Below are positions 52,737 to 60,613 of a stretch of DNA of 64,000 nucleotides, one piece after another. Source of the stretch: Bacillus pseudomycoides (GTDB taxonomy: Bacteria; Bacillota; Bacilli; Bacillales; Bacillaceae_G); the NCBI RefSeq assembly GCF_002582035.1, contig NZ_NUQE01000041.1, forward strand, positions 22,473 to 86,472, written 5' to 3'. The notes beneath the pieces were generated by a model that worked only from the letters and a program-made list of their open reading frames with translations, was not told where the DNA came from and made no database searches. The position numbers were made by a program, and so were the translations under genes. The first letter of the stretch is position 1; the number at the start of each line of letters is the position of its first letter.

Positions 52737-53009
52737 ATGGTTAACAAAGAGAGCATTGTGATTTGCCGCTGTGAAGAAGTTACTTACGGACAACTTCAGA
52801 AGACAGCAGATCAACATAAATGTACAGCAAGAGAATTAAAATTAAGAACACGAGCAGGAATGGGCTTTTGTGGAGGCCGCACGTGCAGGCCGACATTAGA
52901 TAGAATTATTGAAAGTGTTATCCCTAATGTGTCACCTGGTGAAATTCCGTTAAAATATCAGCCGCCAATTCGACCGGTGACATTTGGAACGGTAGGTGAA
53001 AATCAATGA
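52737..53009 (+). CDS. BFD-like [2Fe-2S] protein, D-hydroxyproline dehydrogenase subunit
   Basis: A 90-residue protein with cysteines in VICRCEEVTYG (about residues 8-10) and GFCGGRTCRPT (about 43-50), the four-Cys cluster pattern of BFD-like domains. It may pass electrons from the flavoproteins to the respiratory chain. The frame begins earlier at 52683 inside the promoter; the ATG at 52737 follows GGAGG. It overlaps the next gene by four bases. Confidence 0.88.
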   Translation: MVNKESIVICRCEEVTYGQLQKTADQHKCTARELKLRTRAGMGFCGGRTCRPTLDRIIESVIPNVSPGEIPLKYQPPIRPVTFGTVGENQ

Positions 53010-53338
53010 CTAGAATCATGAATCATCCTATTTTAGGGAATTTAGATGATAGAGAACGTATTTCCTTTCAATTTGATGGAATTCAATATGAAGCATATGA
53101 AAATGAAACGATTGCGGCGGCTCTTTTGGCAAGTGGAGTAAGAAAACTGCGTGTTCACGAAGATAGTGGGACGCCTAGAGGTATTTATTGCAACATCGGC
53201 CATTGCTTAGAATGCCGTGTAACTGTCAATGATCAAGCAAACGTAAGAGCATGCTTAACAGTTGTAGAAAAGGACATGATCGTTGAAAGCGGCAAACAAC
53301 ATCCGAATATTGTAAGAAGGATGGTGGAAAAGCGATGA
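53006..53338 (+). CDS. Small [2Fe-2S] ferredoxin-like subunit (HcnA type)
   Basis: A 110-residue ferredoxin-like protein with the cluster motif YCNIGHCLECRVTV and a fourth Cys in NVRACL, as in the HcnA and SoxA-type small subunits of multimeric amine dehydrogenases. It starts and ends in four-base ATGA overlaps with its neighbours, indicating a stoichiometric complex. Confidence 0.88.
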   Translation: MTRIMNHPILGNLDDRERISFQFDGIQYEAYENETIAAALLASGVRKLRVHEDSGTPRGIYCNIGHCLECRVTVNDQANVRACLTVVEKDMIVESGKQHPNIVRRMVEKR

Positions 53339-54579
53339 ATGATGTCATTGTAATTGGAGGAGGCCCAGCAGGATTAGTAGGAGCTATTGCATGTGCAAGC
53401 TTTGGTCTCAAAGTGACTGTTATTGATGAATTTATAAAACCAGGCGGGAGATTACTCGGACAACTTCATCAAGAACCTTCCGGTGAATGGTGGAATGGAA
53501 TCAAAGAATCAGAACGTCTTCATCAAGAAGCGAAAAAATTATCGGTCGATATTCGCTGCGGTGTGTCTGTTTACAATTTAGAAAAAGAAGTCCACCTATG
53601 GAATGTACATACGAGCTCAGGTACGCTAGAAGCACCATTTGTACTAGTAGCTACTGGAGCTGCTGAGTACTCTATTCCACTTCCTGGCTGGACCCTTCCT
53701 GGTGTAATGTCCATTGGCGCAGCTCAAGTAATGACAAATGTTCATCGCGTCCAAGTCGGAAAAAAAGGGATCCTTATCGGAGCAAATATTTTAGCATTTG
53801 CGATTTTAAATGAATTACAACTAGCTGGCATAACGGTTGATCGAATTGTACTCCCGGAAAAAAGTGTCCTTAGTCAAAAAGCAGGTGAACCTGAGGAGGT
53901 TATGAAATCACTGTTGAATGCAGCTCATCTCGCACCATCACCATTATTACGTATCGGGAGCCGTTTCATGAAAAATGACTGGATGAGAAGAGTTGCTTTA
54001 AACTTTTATCCAAAAAACGGTATGAAAGTGAATGGTACTCCCCTTCAACTTCGGAAAGCGGCCCTCGAAATTATCGGTAAAGATCAAGTAGAAGGAGTAC
54101 GCGTCGCCGATATTGATGCGAATGGTAATATTGTTGCAGAGTCTGAAACAATTTACGAAGCAGATTTTGTCTGTATAGCAGGCGGCTTGTATCCGTTGGC
54201 AGAGCTTGCTGCTGTTGCCGGGTGTCCATTTCAATACATTCCTGAACTTGGCGGTCATGTGCCTCACCATTCAGAGACGATGGAAACTCCTCTTGATGGA
54301 CTATTTGTAGCCGGGAATATCACCGGTATCGAAAGTGGCAAAATTGCTATGGCTCAAGGAACAACGGCGGGATTATCAATCGTCAAACATGCCGGAAAAG
54401 AATCGAACACAATTGACCAAAAACTACAACAAGCTGTACAACATGTCCGTACTGTTCGCAGGCAAGCTGCAATCCAGTTCAATTCTGAGATCAATAGCGG
54501 CAGAAGCAAAATGAACGAGCTGTGGGAACGCCTCTATTCAAATAACAACACCAAGAAAACTCCCAAACAAATTGTGTAA
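53335..54579 (+). CDS. FAD/NAD(P)-binding oxidoreductase subunit (HcnB-like)
   Basis: A 414-residue flavoprotein with an N-terminal FAD motif VIGGGPAGLVGAIACASFG, an internal NAD-binding-like stretch (IGANILAFAILNE, about residue 145) and a second FAD-binding segment DGLFVAGNITGIESGKIAMA (about residue 320). It matches the alpha subunit of hydrogen cyanide synthase or D-amino-acid dehydrogenase complexes. With the two small subunits and the divergent DAO-type protein it would form the D-hydroxyproline dehydrogenase. Confidence 0.88.
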   Translation: MNDVIVIGGGPAGLVGAIACASFGLKVTVIDEFIKPGGRLLGQLHQEPSGEWWNGIKESERLHQEAKKLSVDIRCGVSVYNLEKEVHLWNVHTSSGTLEAPFVLVATGAAEYSIPLPGWTLPGVMSIGAAQVMTNVHRVQVGKKGILIGANILAFAILNELQLAGITVDRIVLPEKSVLSQKAGEPEEVMKSLLNAAHLAPSPLLRIGSRFMKNDWMRRVALNFYPKNGMKVNGTPLQLRKAALEIIGKDQVEGVRVADIDANGNIVAESETIYEADFVCIAGGLYPLAELAAVAGCPFQYIPELGGHVPHHSETMETPLDGLFVAGNITGIESGKIAMAQGTTAGLSIVKHAGKESNTIDQKLQQAVQHVRTVRRQAAIQFNSEINSGRSKMNELWERLYSNNNTKKTPKQIV

Positions 54580-54581
54580 TG

Positions 54582-54627
54582 AAATAAGAAATCCCGCCAG
54601 CCTTTGTTCTGACGGGATTTCTTATTT
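54582..54627 (+). terminator. Terminator of the rightward unit
   Basis: AAATAAGAAATCCCG and CGGGATTTCTTATTT form a long stem. Confidence 0.9.
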
Positions 54628-54729
54628 ACATAACGCTCGTTAGCGGAATTTCTTACGACCCTGCATCAAAATTTAAATTTGAATATTGTTTCACTCATCA
54701 TAATCAAGTGAAAAATATAGTTTCTATAG

Positions 54730-55863
54730 CTATGCTGCAGTTACTGAAGAACGTTTTGGTTTTGGTTTTGGTTTTCGCTTACTCTTTTTCTTATACCACC
54801 ACATATACATACCAGTAAACATTAAAATTGATGGTGTAAGGCCACCAATAACATATAAGACTTTTGTGAATGAACCTCCAAATGTTCCTGTATGTAATGG
54901 TTTAAGCCATGTCTGATACGTAAGCCCATCATCCACCTTTGGATCTAGTTTAGACAACACCTTCCCGCTGTACTGGTCGATCCATATTCTCACATTCCCA
55001 TTCCCTGGGTCATATGGACGACTCAAACGAATCTCCACAGCACCCTCTGCTTTTTCGTTTTTAACTTTCGCTGGCATCCTTACTTGCGTAATAGTCCCTT
55101 CAGGAACCGCCTTTTCAGCTTCACCTAACAAGTGATCAAGAGGGAGTTTTCCTCCTGAAAGAGGCTTAGAAATAAGCTTATCCTTCGGTGGCATTACACT
55201 AGTTTTTGCTCCAAACCATCCAAAAATTGTCTTATCGTATACAAAAAGTGCACCTGTTAATGAAACCACTAATAAAAGTGGCATAGCAATGATTCCAATG
55301 ACCTTATGTAGATCATACTGTTTTACATATGTATTCTTACTGCGCCGTATAACAAAACCGCGTGCCCACTTTTTAATTCCAGGCCACCATAAATACAATC
55401 CAGATAAACTAATAAAAAAGAAAATAAATCCAATAATACCGACAATTTCTTCACCGTTAAAATCTTTCAGAAGCAAATGATAATGAATTTCTTTGACCTG
55501 ATTAAAAAATGCTTTTTCCCCTAAATCTCCATTTATGTTACCAGTCCCTGGATCAACATATACAGATTTCGTCCCTTTTCCTTCTTTCAAATTAAACAAA
55601 TAAATACCTTGAGAGTGTGGATCATCTGGCGTATACACACGTTGAATTTCTCCCTTTGGGTATGCGCTTGCTACCGTTTGCAAAGCTTTCTGATATGTAA
55701 CCGGCTGACCCTCAGTTATTTTGTATAAATCGGGATAAATCATACGATTTAATTCGTTGTCAAAGACAAGCAAACTCCCAGTCAATCCAATTAGCACAAT
55801 AAACATACCAGCTATCATACTAAGGTATAAATGAACCTTCCTAACCAAACTACGAACCTTCAT
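54730..55863 (-). CDS. PepSY-domain integral membrane protein, Fur-regulated
   Basis: A 377-residue PepSY-TM protein with four membrane helices (about residues 10-33, 137-160, 187-210, 332-354) and PepSY-like segments between them (HDRIIY-type loop, TPDDPHSQGIYLF). Members are linked to iron uptake and siderophore reduction. A near-perfect Fur box overlaps the promoter, supporting an iron role. The C-terminus is very basic (KPKPKPKRSS). The ATG follows AAGGGGG. Confidence 0.88.
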   Translation of the reverse strand: MKVRSLVRKVHLYLSMIAGMFIVLIGLTGSLLVFDNELNRMIYPDLYKITEGQPVTYQKALQTVASAYPKGEIQRVYTPDDPHSQGIYLFNLKEGKGTKSVYVDPGTGNINGDLGEKAFFNQVKEIHYHLLLKDFNGEEIVGIIGFIFFFISLSGLYLWWPGIKKWARGFVIRRSKNTYVKQYDLHKVIGIIAMPLLLVVSLTGALFVYDKTIFGWFGAKTSVMPPKDKLISKPLSGGKLPLDHLLGEAEKAVPEGTITQVRMPAKVKNEKAEGAVEIRLSRPYDPGNGNVRIWIDQYSGKVLSKLDPKVDDGLTYQTWLKPLHTGTFGGSFTKVLYVIGGLTPSILMFTGMYMWWYKKKSKRKPKPKPKRSSVTAA

Positions 55864-55898
55864 AAAAGTCCCCCTTAATTAAATGAAAAGTCAAATTA

Positions 55899-55927
55899 AT
55901 ATTAAAGATAATGATTATCATTGTCAA
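55899..55927 (-). promoter_or_regulatory. Promoter of the PepSY gene
   Basis: TTGACA (55927-55922), 17-base spacer, TAATAT (55904-55899) on the minus strand. Confidence 0.75.
55907..55925. promoter_or_regulatory. Fur box
   Basis: GATAATGATTATCATTGTC matches the 19-bp Fur consensus at 18 positions and fills the spacer between -35 and -10. Confidence 0.88.
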
Positions 55928-56002
55928 TAGATAATGTATATATCAATGAGAATGTAAACTAAAAAAGGGCTACCTATTCCTGTACAGTAGACAACTAAAA
56001 AA

Positions 56003-56057
56003 GACTAAACAGCCATCGAGATTCGATATTCTATCAGAATTCGGTGGTTGTTTAGTC
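56003..56057. terminator. Strong bidirectional hairpin of unknown origin
   Basis: GACTAAACAGCCATCGA pairs with TCGGTGGTTGTTTAGTC at 15 of 17 positions, with an inner ATTC/GAAT pairing, A-run before and T-run after. It lies in a 360-base gap between two leftward genes and may be a terminator or a remnant of a mobile element. Confidence 0.55.
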
Positions 56058-56226
56058 TTTTTCGAAATTGTTTATAGTTTATATCCTCTTTAGGTAGACA
56101 GTGTAACATCCATATGTATTACATGGTCTTTTTACACCTTCTACCTAAATAAGCCTTTTTCGTCTTTAAAGGTTGTATGCAGTGATGGAAGTTTCACTTT
56201 ATTAATCTTGAATGAAATATAACGCT
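56058..56226. other. Intergenic stretch with a bcr1-like end remnant
   Basis: The segment holds no ORF. At 56180-56202 it ends with CAGTGATGGAAGTTTCACTT, the right end of the repeat without the rest. Confidence 0.5.
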
Positions 56227-56802
56227 CTATTCTAAGTGAATTGTACAATTATATAGTTCTGAATCCCAACCATTCTTTGCTTTTATAAGTTTCGTTATGG
56301 AAGTGTTTTTCGGAGATTCTACCATATTTAAATGAGGGACTAATTCCTTTAGAAGATGTCGAATGAATACACCATGACTAACGATTAATATATTCCTGTT
56401 GTCATGCTTAGATGCAATCTCTTCAATTACCGAAACACCTCTTGTGATTACACTATCAGTACTTTCAATTCCTAAATCTAACTCTCTCCAATTCTTTCCC
56501 CATTTTAACATTCTCTCTTCTTCTGTTGTTCCTTCAATCTGCCCTCCGCTTGCTTCGCGAAGCCTAGGCTCCAAATAAAGGGGGATATTCGGAATTTTTT
56601 CTCCTATAATTTCAGCAGTTCGCTTCGCTCTTAATAGATCACTAGAATATATGAAATCCCAATTCTCCTTGCACAAGCGCTCTGCAAGTTTATACGCATC
56701 TAATATTCCATCTTGATCAAGAGAAATATCTGAACTTCCCTGTGCTCTTCCTTCTCTATTCCATGGTGTACTTCCGTGACGGATTATACCTATTTTAGTC
56801 AT
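56227..56802 (-). CDS. Histidine phosphatase-family protein
   Basis: A 191-residue phosphoglycerate-mutase-like phosphatase with the catalytic RHG motif (IGIIRHGSTPWN, residues 4-15), a second acid in LREASGGQIEG and the second His in ILIVSHGVFIRH (about residue 148). The substrate is unknown. The ATG at 56802 gives the natural family N-terminus; the frame itself opens at 56829. Confidence 0.9.
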   Translation of the reverse strand: MTKIGIIRHGSTPWNREGRAQGSSDISLDQDGILDAYKLAERLCKENWDFIYSSDLLRAKRTAEIIGEKIPNIPLYLEPRLREASGGQIEGTTEEERMLKWGKNWRELDLGIESTDSVITRGVSVIEEIASKHDNRNILIVSHGVFIRHLLKELVPHLNMVESPKNTSITKLIKAKNGWDSELYNCTIHLE

Positions 56803-56838
56803 ATGAAAACCCCCACCCCAAATGATCAAAAAATGAAC

Positions 56839-57000
56839 TTAGTTCAAAGTATCATTCCTCTTCCTAAGCTCATCTCGGACATCTTTTAAATATTCATTTC
56901 GTTCTCTCATCCTCTTTAATACAGTTACCACAACGTATACCGTAAAGGTCACGACTGCAATATAAAAAATGAGTCCTAAAATTGAAAAAATACTAAACAT
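56839..57000 (-). CDS. Small membrane protein (53 aa)
   Basis: MFSIFSILGLIFYIAVVTFT begins a 53-residue frame: one membrane helix (about residues 4-28) then a strongly charged tail (KRMRERNEYLKDVRDELRKR). The ATG follows GAAGGGAG. It is compact and leftward like its neighbours. It has no recognised family, but composition and ribosome-binding site support coding. Confidence 0.65.
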   Translation of the reverse strand: MFSIFSILGLIFYIAVVTFTVYVVVTVLKRMRERNEYLKDVRDELRKRNDTLN

Positions 57001-57027
57001 AATATTGCTCCCTTCACTCTATTCTAT

Positions 57028-57300
57028 CTAAGCTTCTGCATGAGTAAATGGAGTTACCCATACCTTATACATACATGTATCTCCAGAACAATCGATATCC
57101 GTATGGACATGAAATCGCGGAATACTTGCCAAGTGAAAGGCCAAAACATAGGCAACTTTCTCATCTGGAGTTGTATATCCATCAAATGCACCTGCATGCA
57201 TATCGTTACTAATCGAGCCGCCCCACTCTTCTGCTTCCCATAGCGTGTCAAAAATCATGTGATCCTCACGATAATTTGATTCGTGCCAACGAATACTCAT
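57028..57300 (-). CDS. Hypothetical protein (90 aa)
   Basis: A 90-residue protein, MSIRWHESNYREDHMIFDTL..., rich in aromatic residues and His, with two Cys in DCSGDTCMY near the C-terminus. The ATG at 57300 follows AGGAGGATT; the frame opens at 57327. No family recognised. Gene order suggests a run of small genes of unknown role. Confidence 0.7.
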   Translation of the reverse strand: MSIRWHESNYREDHMIFDTLWEAEEWGGSISNDMHAGAFDGYTTPDEKVAYVLAFHLASIPRFHVHTDIDCSGDTCMYKVWVTPFTHAEA

Positions 57301-57347
57301 ATAGAATCCTCCTGTGAAAGCTGACATGACATGTTATTACCTTCATT

Positions 57348-57536
57348 CTATTGCTTGAAAGATTCCTTCCCTTCGCTTTTCCTATATCGATAGTGAAAAT
57401 AATAGAGAAGTATAACTGCTAAAATGCCTACTCCAATCGAAATGTATAAAGGCCACTCCCAGCGTACATAACCTCTTACACAAACCATAAGTACCGTAAG
57501 CATTTCAAAGCAAAATAATACCTGTATATGTTTCAT
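57348..57536 (-). CDS. Small two-helix membrane protein (62 aa)
   Basis: A 62-residue protein with hydrophobic segments at about 5-20 and 28-47 and a basic end (YRYRKSEGKESFKQ). The ATG follows AGGGAGGAACTG. Function unknown. Confidence 0.65.
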   Translation of the reverse strand: MKHIQVLFCFEMLTVLMVCVRGYVRWEWPLYISIGVGILAVILLYYFHYRYRKSEGKESFKQ

Positions 57537-57561
57537 CAGTTCCTCCCTGAAAACATAACAT

Positions 57562-57972
57562 TCATTCTACTATTCTCACGTAAGGACTTCCTTGTAAAAG
57601 TAATTCCATAAACTTTTCTTTCTCTTTTGGCATTGTAATCATATGTACTTCAAAATTACTACCGTACGTAATTTCTAAATTTTTCTTTTTTCTTCCCACA
57701 AATCGTATAGTACGAATGCTTACAGTTGGAATTTTCTTCTTTGTTAGCCAATGCCCTGTTACGAGTTCTCCATCAACAACTTTATGCTGAAATACAAACA
57801 TTTCAGAAATAGAAATAATATTTACAGCTAGAGATAAGATTCCTACTGCAAGTCCCGTCAGCCACCCTTTCTCGTTCAGAGTAAATGATATAACAGGAGA
57901 GATTACAACAAGTAGCAGCATAATTACAGTAAGCAGTATCATAGTTGGATTCTTTTTCACGTCAAATTCCAT
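57562..57972 (-). CDS. Membrane protein with a bacterial PH-like C-terminal region
   Basis: A 136-residue protein with two N-terminal helices (about 11-30 and 40-60, TMILLTVIMLLLVVISPVIS) followed by a beta-rich domain with KKIPTVSIRTIRFVG and ITYGSNFEVHMITMP, as in small bacterial PH-domain proteins. The ATG at 57972 follows GGAGTGAT. A TATAAT 25-30 bases upstream lies in the direct-repeat module shared with 43.24 kb. Confidence 0.75.
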   Translation of the reverse strand: MEFDVKKNPTMILLTVIMLLLVVISPVISFTLNEKGWLTGLAVGILSLAVNIISISEMFVFQHKVVDGELVTGHWLTKKKIPTVSIRTIRFVGRKKKNLEITYGSNFEVHMITMPKEKEKFMELLLQGSPYVRIVE

Positions 57973-57983
57973 ATTTATCACTC

Positions 57984-58043
57984 CTTATCCATATTATACC
58001 ATTAATTATTGATAAATTCAGAAAAAAAGAAGCGTCTTTCTAT
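57984..58043. repeat. Direct repeat R: promoter/terminator module (right copy, split by a repeat)
   Basis: The right copy matches 43240-43300 (24 identical bases at the left, AAAAAAAGAAGCGT at the right) and is interrupted by bcr1-like copy 11; the remaining arm TATACGCTTCT is at 58191-58201. Confidence 0.8.
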
Positions 58044-58193
58044 CCCGCATTAACGGGCAGTAAGACCCCCACCTCAAGATTCAAGGAGAGACGAGGAAGA
58101 TAGGTGGGGGATAACTGCCCGTAAAAGCCCGATTGGTTCAACTAACCATCAGGGGGGATAAAAAGCCCCCCACTGATGGAAGTTTCACTTTAT
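58039..58193 (+). repeat. bcr1-like hairpin repeat, copy 11, inserted in a terminator loop
   Basis: TCTATCCCGCATTAACGGGC to GAAGTTTCACTTTAT, full length. The unsplit module at 43282-43307 (AGAAGCGTTTCTCTATACGC) shows what the empty site looked like. The new TAA replaces the former TAG stop of the acetyltransferase gene. Confidence 0.88.
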
Positions 58194-58741
58194 ACGCTTC
58201 TCTCCTTCCATTCTCTCGCTAACATACTATACACCGCAACGTCATGGAAATGATTATATAACCATTCTCCATCACGCATAATTCCATCTAACTTAAAGCC
58301 GAGGCGTTCTGGAATCGCACGGCTCTTTTGATTTTTTACTCCGCAATGAATTTCAACTTTATTTAATTTTAATTCTTCAAAAGCATAACGGAGCGCAGCC
58401 TTTACACTTCGCGTCATAATTCCTTTTCCATTTGCTTCTTCCGCAAGATAGTATCCAAGACTTGTCGCCTTCTTTCCCAAATTGACTGGATGAATCCCAA
58501 CCATCCCAACAAGCTTTCCTTTATACCGTATACCTGCTTCGAAACCATTCCTATCTGCGAAGTTATGCAGCCACATTGGAAAGAGTCCATTGTACGCTTC
58601 AGCTGATTTCGTGCCGTCCACCCATGGAAGCCATTCTCGTAAATATTCTCGGTTGCTATCCACTAATTCGTACAGTTCATCTTTATGATGTTTTTCTAAT
58701 AATTGCAATGAGATTTCGTCATCAACGCGTAGTGTAAACAT
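58190..58741 (-). CDS. GNAT-family N-acetyltransferase (RimL/YdaF-like)
   Basis: A 183-residue acetyltransferase. The acetyl-CoA segment is LAEEANGKGIMTRSVKAALR (about residues 97-116) and the late motif VKNQKSRAIPERLGF (about 145-159) is typical of ribosomal-protein/RimL-type enzymes. It resembles YdaF of B. subtilis. The ATG follows AAGGGGAT. Its stop codon comes from a bcr1-like repeat inserted between the coding end and its terminator stem. Confidence 0.9.
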   Translation of the reverse strand: MFTLRVDDEISLQLLEKHHKDELYELVDSNREYLREWLPWVDGTKSAEAYNGLFPMWLHNFADRNGFEAGIRYKGKLVGMVGIHPVNLGKKATSLGYYLAEEANGKGIMTRSVKAALRYAFEELKLNKVEIHCGVKNQKSRAIPERLGFKLDGIMRDGEWLYNHFHDVAVYSMLAREWKERSV

Positions 58742-58947
58742 TTTCCTATCCCCTTATTTTTTCTTATTATTCTAACATTTAAAATCACGAGTTTTCTAGA
58801 AAAAAATAACAACTTAGCAAAAAACTCTTTTTCTACTTTTTAATACAAACAGCTCTGAGGAACAAAGAACGCCTGCAATTGTATATATTATATTCCCTCT
58901 TAATTTTCACTGTTCCACCTTACTTAGAGCTAACTCTAAATCAACAA
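58742..58947. other. Intergenic stretch with no supported feature
   Basis: AT-rich, no ORF with a ribosome-binding site and no clear promoter. Confidence 0.4.
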
Positions 58948-58977
58948 AAAAAATGACGTGCCAATGGCACGTCATTT
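58948..58977 (-). terminator. Terminator of murC
   Basis: AAATGACGTGCCA and TGGCACGTCATTT form a palindromic stem directly after murC. Confidence 0.9.
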
Positions 58978-58982
58978 CTACC

Positions 58983-60296
58983 TTACTTCTTCTCTGCTAC
59001 TTGTACTTCCTTCGCATAAGCAGCTTCAAATTTTTGAATATCACCAGCGCCCATAAAAATAAGTACGCCGTTTTTATGTTTCTTTAATACTTCTGTTGTC
59101 ATAACCGTAATAAGCTCTGCACCATCAATGCGTTGCTGCAGGTCTTGAATTGTTAATTCTCCTTTATTTTCACGAGCAGAACCGAAAATATCACATAAAT
59201 ATACTTGATCTGCCTTACGTAAACTCTCTGCAAATTCATCTAAGAATTTTTGTGTTCGAGAGAATGTATGCGGCTGAAATACCGCTACAATTTCGCGTTC
59301 TGGGTACTTTTGACGAGCAGCTTCAATTGTCGCGTTGATTTCTGTTGGATGATGTGCGTAATCATCAATAATCACTTGCTCACCCATTTTCTTTTCATTG
59401 AAGCGACGCTTTACACCACCGAATGTTGTTAACTGATGTTTCACAACTTCGACATCAATGTTTTCATAATGACAAAGAGCAATAACTGCCAATGCATTTA
59501 GCACGCTATGATTGCCGTAACCTGTAATTTGGAACGTTCCATAATACGTATTACGAACAAAGACATCAAACACTGTACCATCTGTTCTTTTTTGAATGTT
59601 ACGTGCTTGGAAATCATTATCTTCACCAAATCCATAGAAAATAACTGGTACTTTCGCATGAATTTTTTGAAGTTCTTCATCATCACCACACGCAATAATA
59701 CCTTTCTTCACTTGCAGTGCCATCTCTTGGAACGCACTAAATACATCATTAATGTCTGCAAAATAATCTGGATGATCAAAATCAATATTTGTCATAATTG
59801 CATAGTCTGGATGATATGACAAGAAATGACGACGATATTCACACGCTTCAAATACAAAATACTTACTATCCTCTACTCCAAGTCCTGTTCCATCACCAAT
59901 CAGACAAGATGTAGGGCTTGCTCCTTGCATCACGTGAGATAACAAACCTGTCGTTGATGTTTTTCCATGAGCACCAGTTACAGCGACGCTCGTATACTTA
60001 CTCATAAAATCGCCTAAAAAATGATGATAACGATAAATAGGTAAATTTAATTCCTTTGCAGCTTCAATTTCCTCATGCGTATCTGGAAATGCATTTCCTG
60101 CGATAATCACTTGTCCTTCTTCAACATTATTCTTATCAAAAGGCAGGATAGTAATCCCACGACTTTCCAATGCTGTTTGTGTAAAAAAACGTTTGTCTAC
60201 ATCAGAACCTTGAACAGTATGCTTCATATCATGTAAAATTTGCGCTAAAGCACTCATCCCTGTCCCTTTAATTCCTACAAAATGGTAAACTGTCAT
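58983..60296 (-). CDS. murC: UDP-N-acetylmuramate--L-alanine ligase
   Basis: Adds the first amino acid to the peptidoglycan precursor. The 437 residues have the N-terminal nucleotide-sugar domain ([17 protein letters not shown]), the ATP P-loop [14 protein letters not shown] (about residue 104) and the C-terminal ligase domain with [10 protein letters not shown] (about residue 300) and FQPHTFSRT. Length and motifs are complete. The ATG follows AGGTTC-poor sequence but GGAGGTT lies seven bases upstream. It marks the end of the accessory block and return to conserved order. Confidence 0.97.
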   Translation of the reverse strand: MTVYHFVGIKGTGMSALAQILHDMKHTVQGSDVDKRFFTQTALESRGITILPFDKNNVEEGQVIIAGNAFPDTHEEIEAAKELNLPIYRYHHFLGDFMSKYTSVAVTGAHGKTSTTGLLSHVMQGASPTSCLIGDGTGLGVEDSKYFVFEACEYRRHFLSYHPDYAIMTNIDFDHPDYFADINDVFSAFQEMALQVKKGIIACGDDEELQKIHAKVPVIFYGFGEDNDFQARNIQKRTDGTVFDVFVRNTYYGTFQITGYGNHSVLNALAVIALCHYENIDVEVVKHQLTTFGGVKRRFNEKKMGEQVIIDDYAHHPTEINATIEAARQKYPEREIVAVFQPHTFSRTQKFLDEFAESLRKADQVYLCDIFGSARENKGELTIQDLQQRIDGAELITVMTTEVLKKHKNGVLIFMGAGDIQKFEAAYAKEVQVAEKK

Positions 60297-60500
60297 CTCA
60301 AAGAACCTCCAACATTTCGAACTATTCCAACGGTCTATCTATAAGACAGTATATGATTTTCTTTTTATTTTGGTAATCATCTCGAATTCCTTATAATCAC
60401 GTTCACGCTCTCTTTTAAGTCCACAACAAATTTATTATAGCAAAAAACAATCCGTTATACTATGATAACAGAAAAACTGATAGGGTCAATTCCCTACCAG

Positions 60501-60613
60501 TTTATCCGCTTATTCCACTATTAAAAAACAACTCCCTACCACCTCAACATTCTGCAAAAAGAAAAGCTGCTGCATGAGGGATGAACTTCCTAATTATATA
60601 GTTTCACTTTATT
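60501..60613 (+). repeat. Divergent bcr1-like repeat, copy 12
   Basis: TTTATCCGCTTATTCCACTA to AGTTTCACTTTAT with a much altered middle and few intact arms. The final TTTA contains the stop codon of the phosphoribosyltransferase gene. Confidence 0.55.

Noticed and set aside
55970-56210. Intact insertion sequence between PepSY and phosphatase genes
   Set aside because: No transposase frame and no matching terminal repeats could be found.
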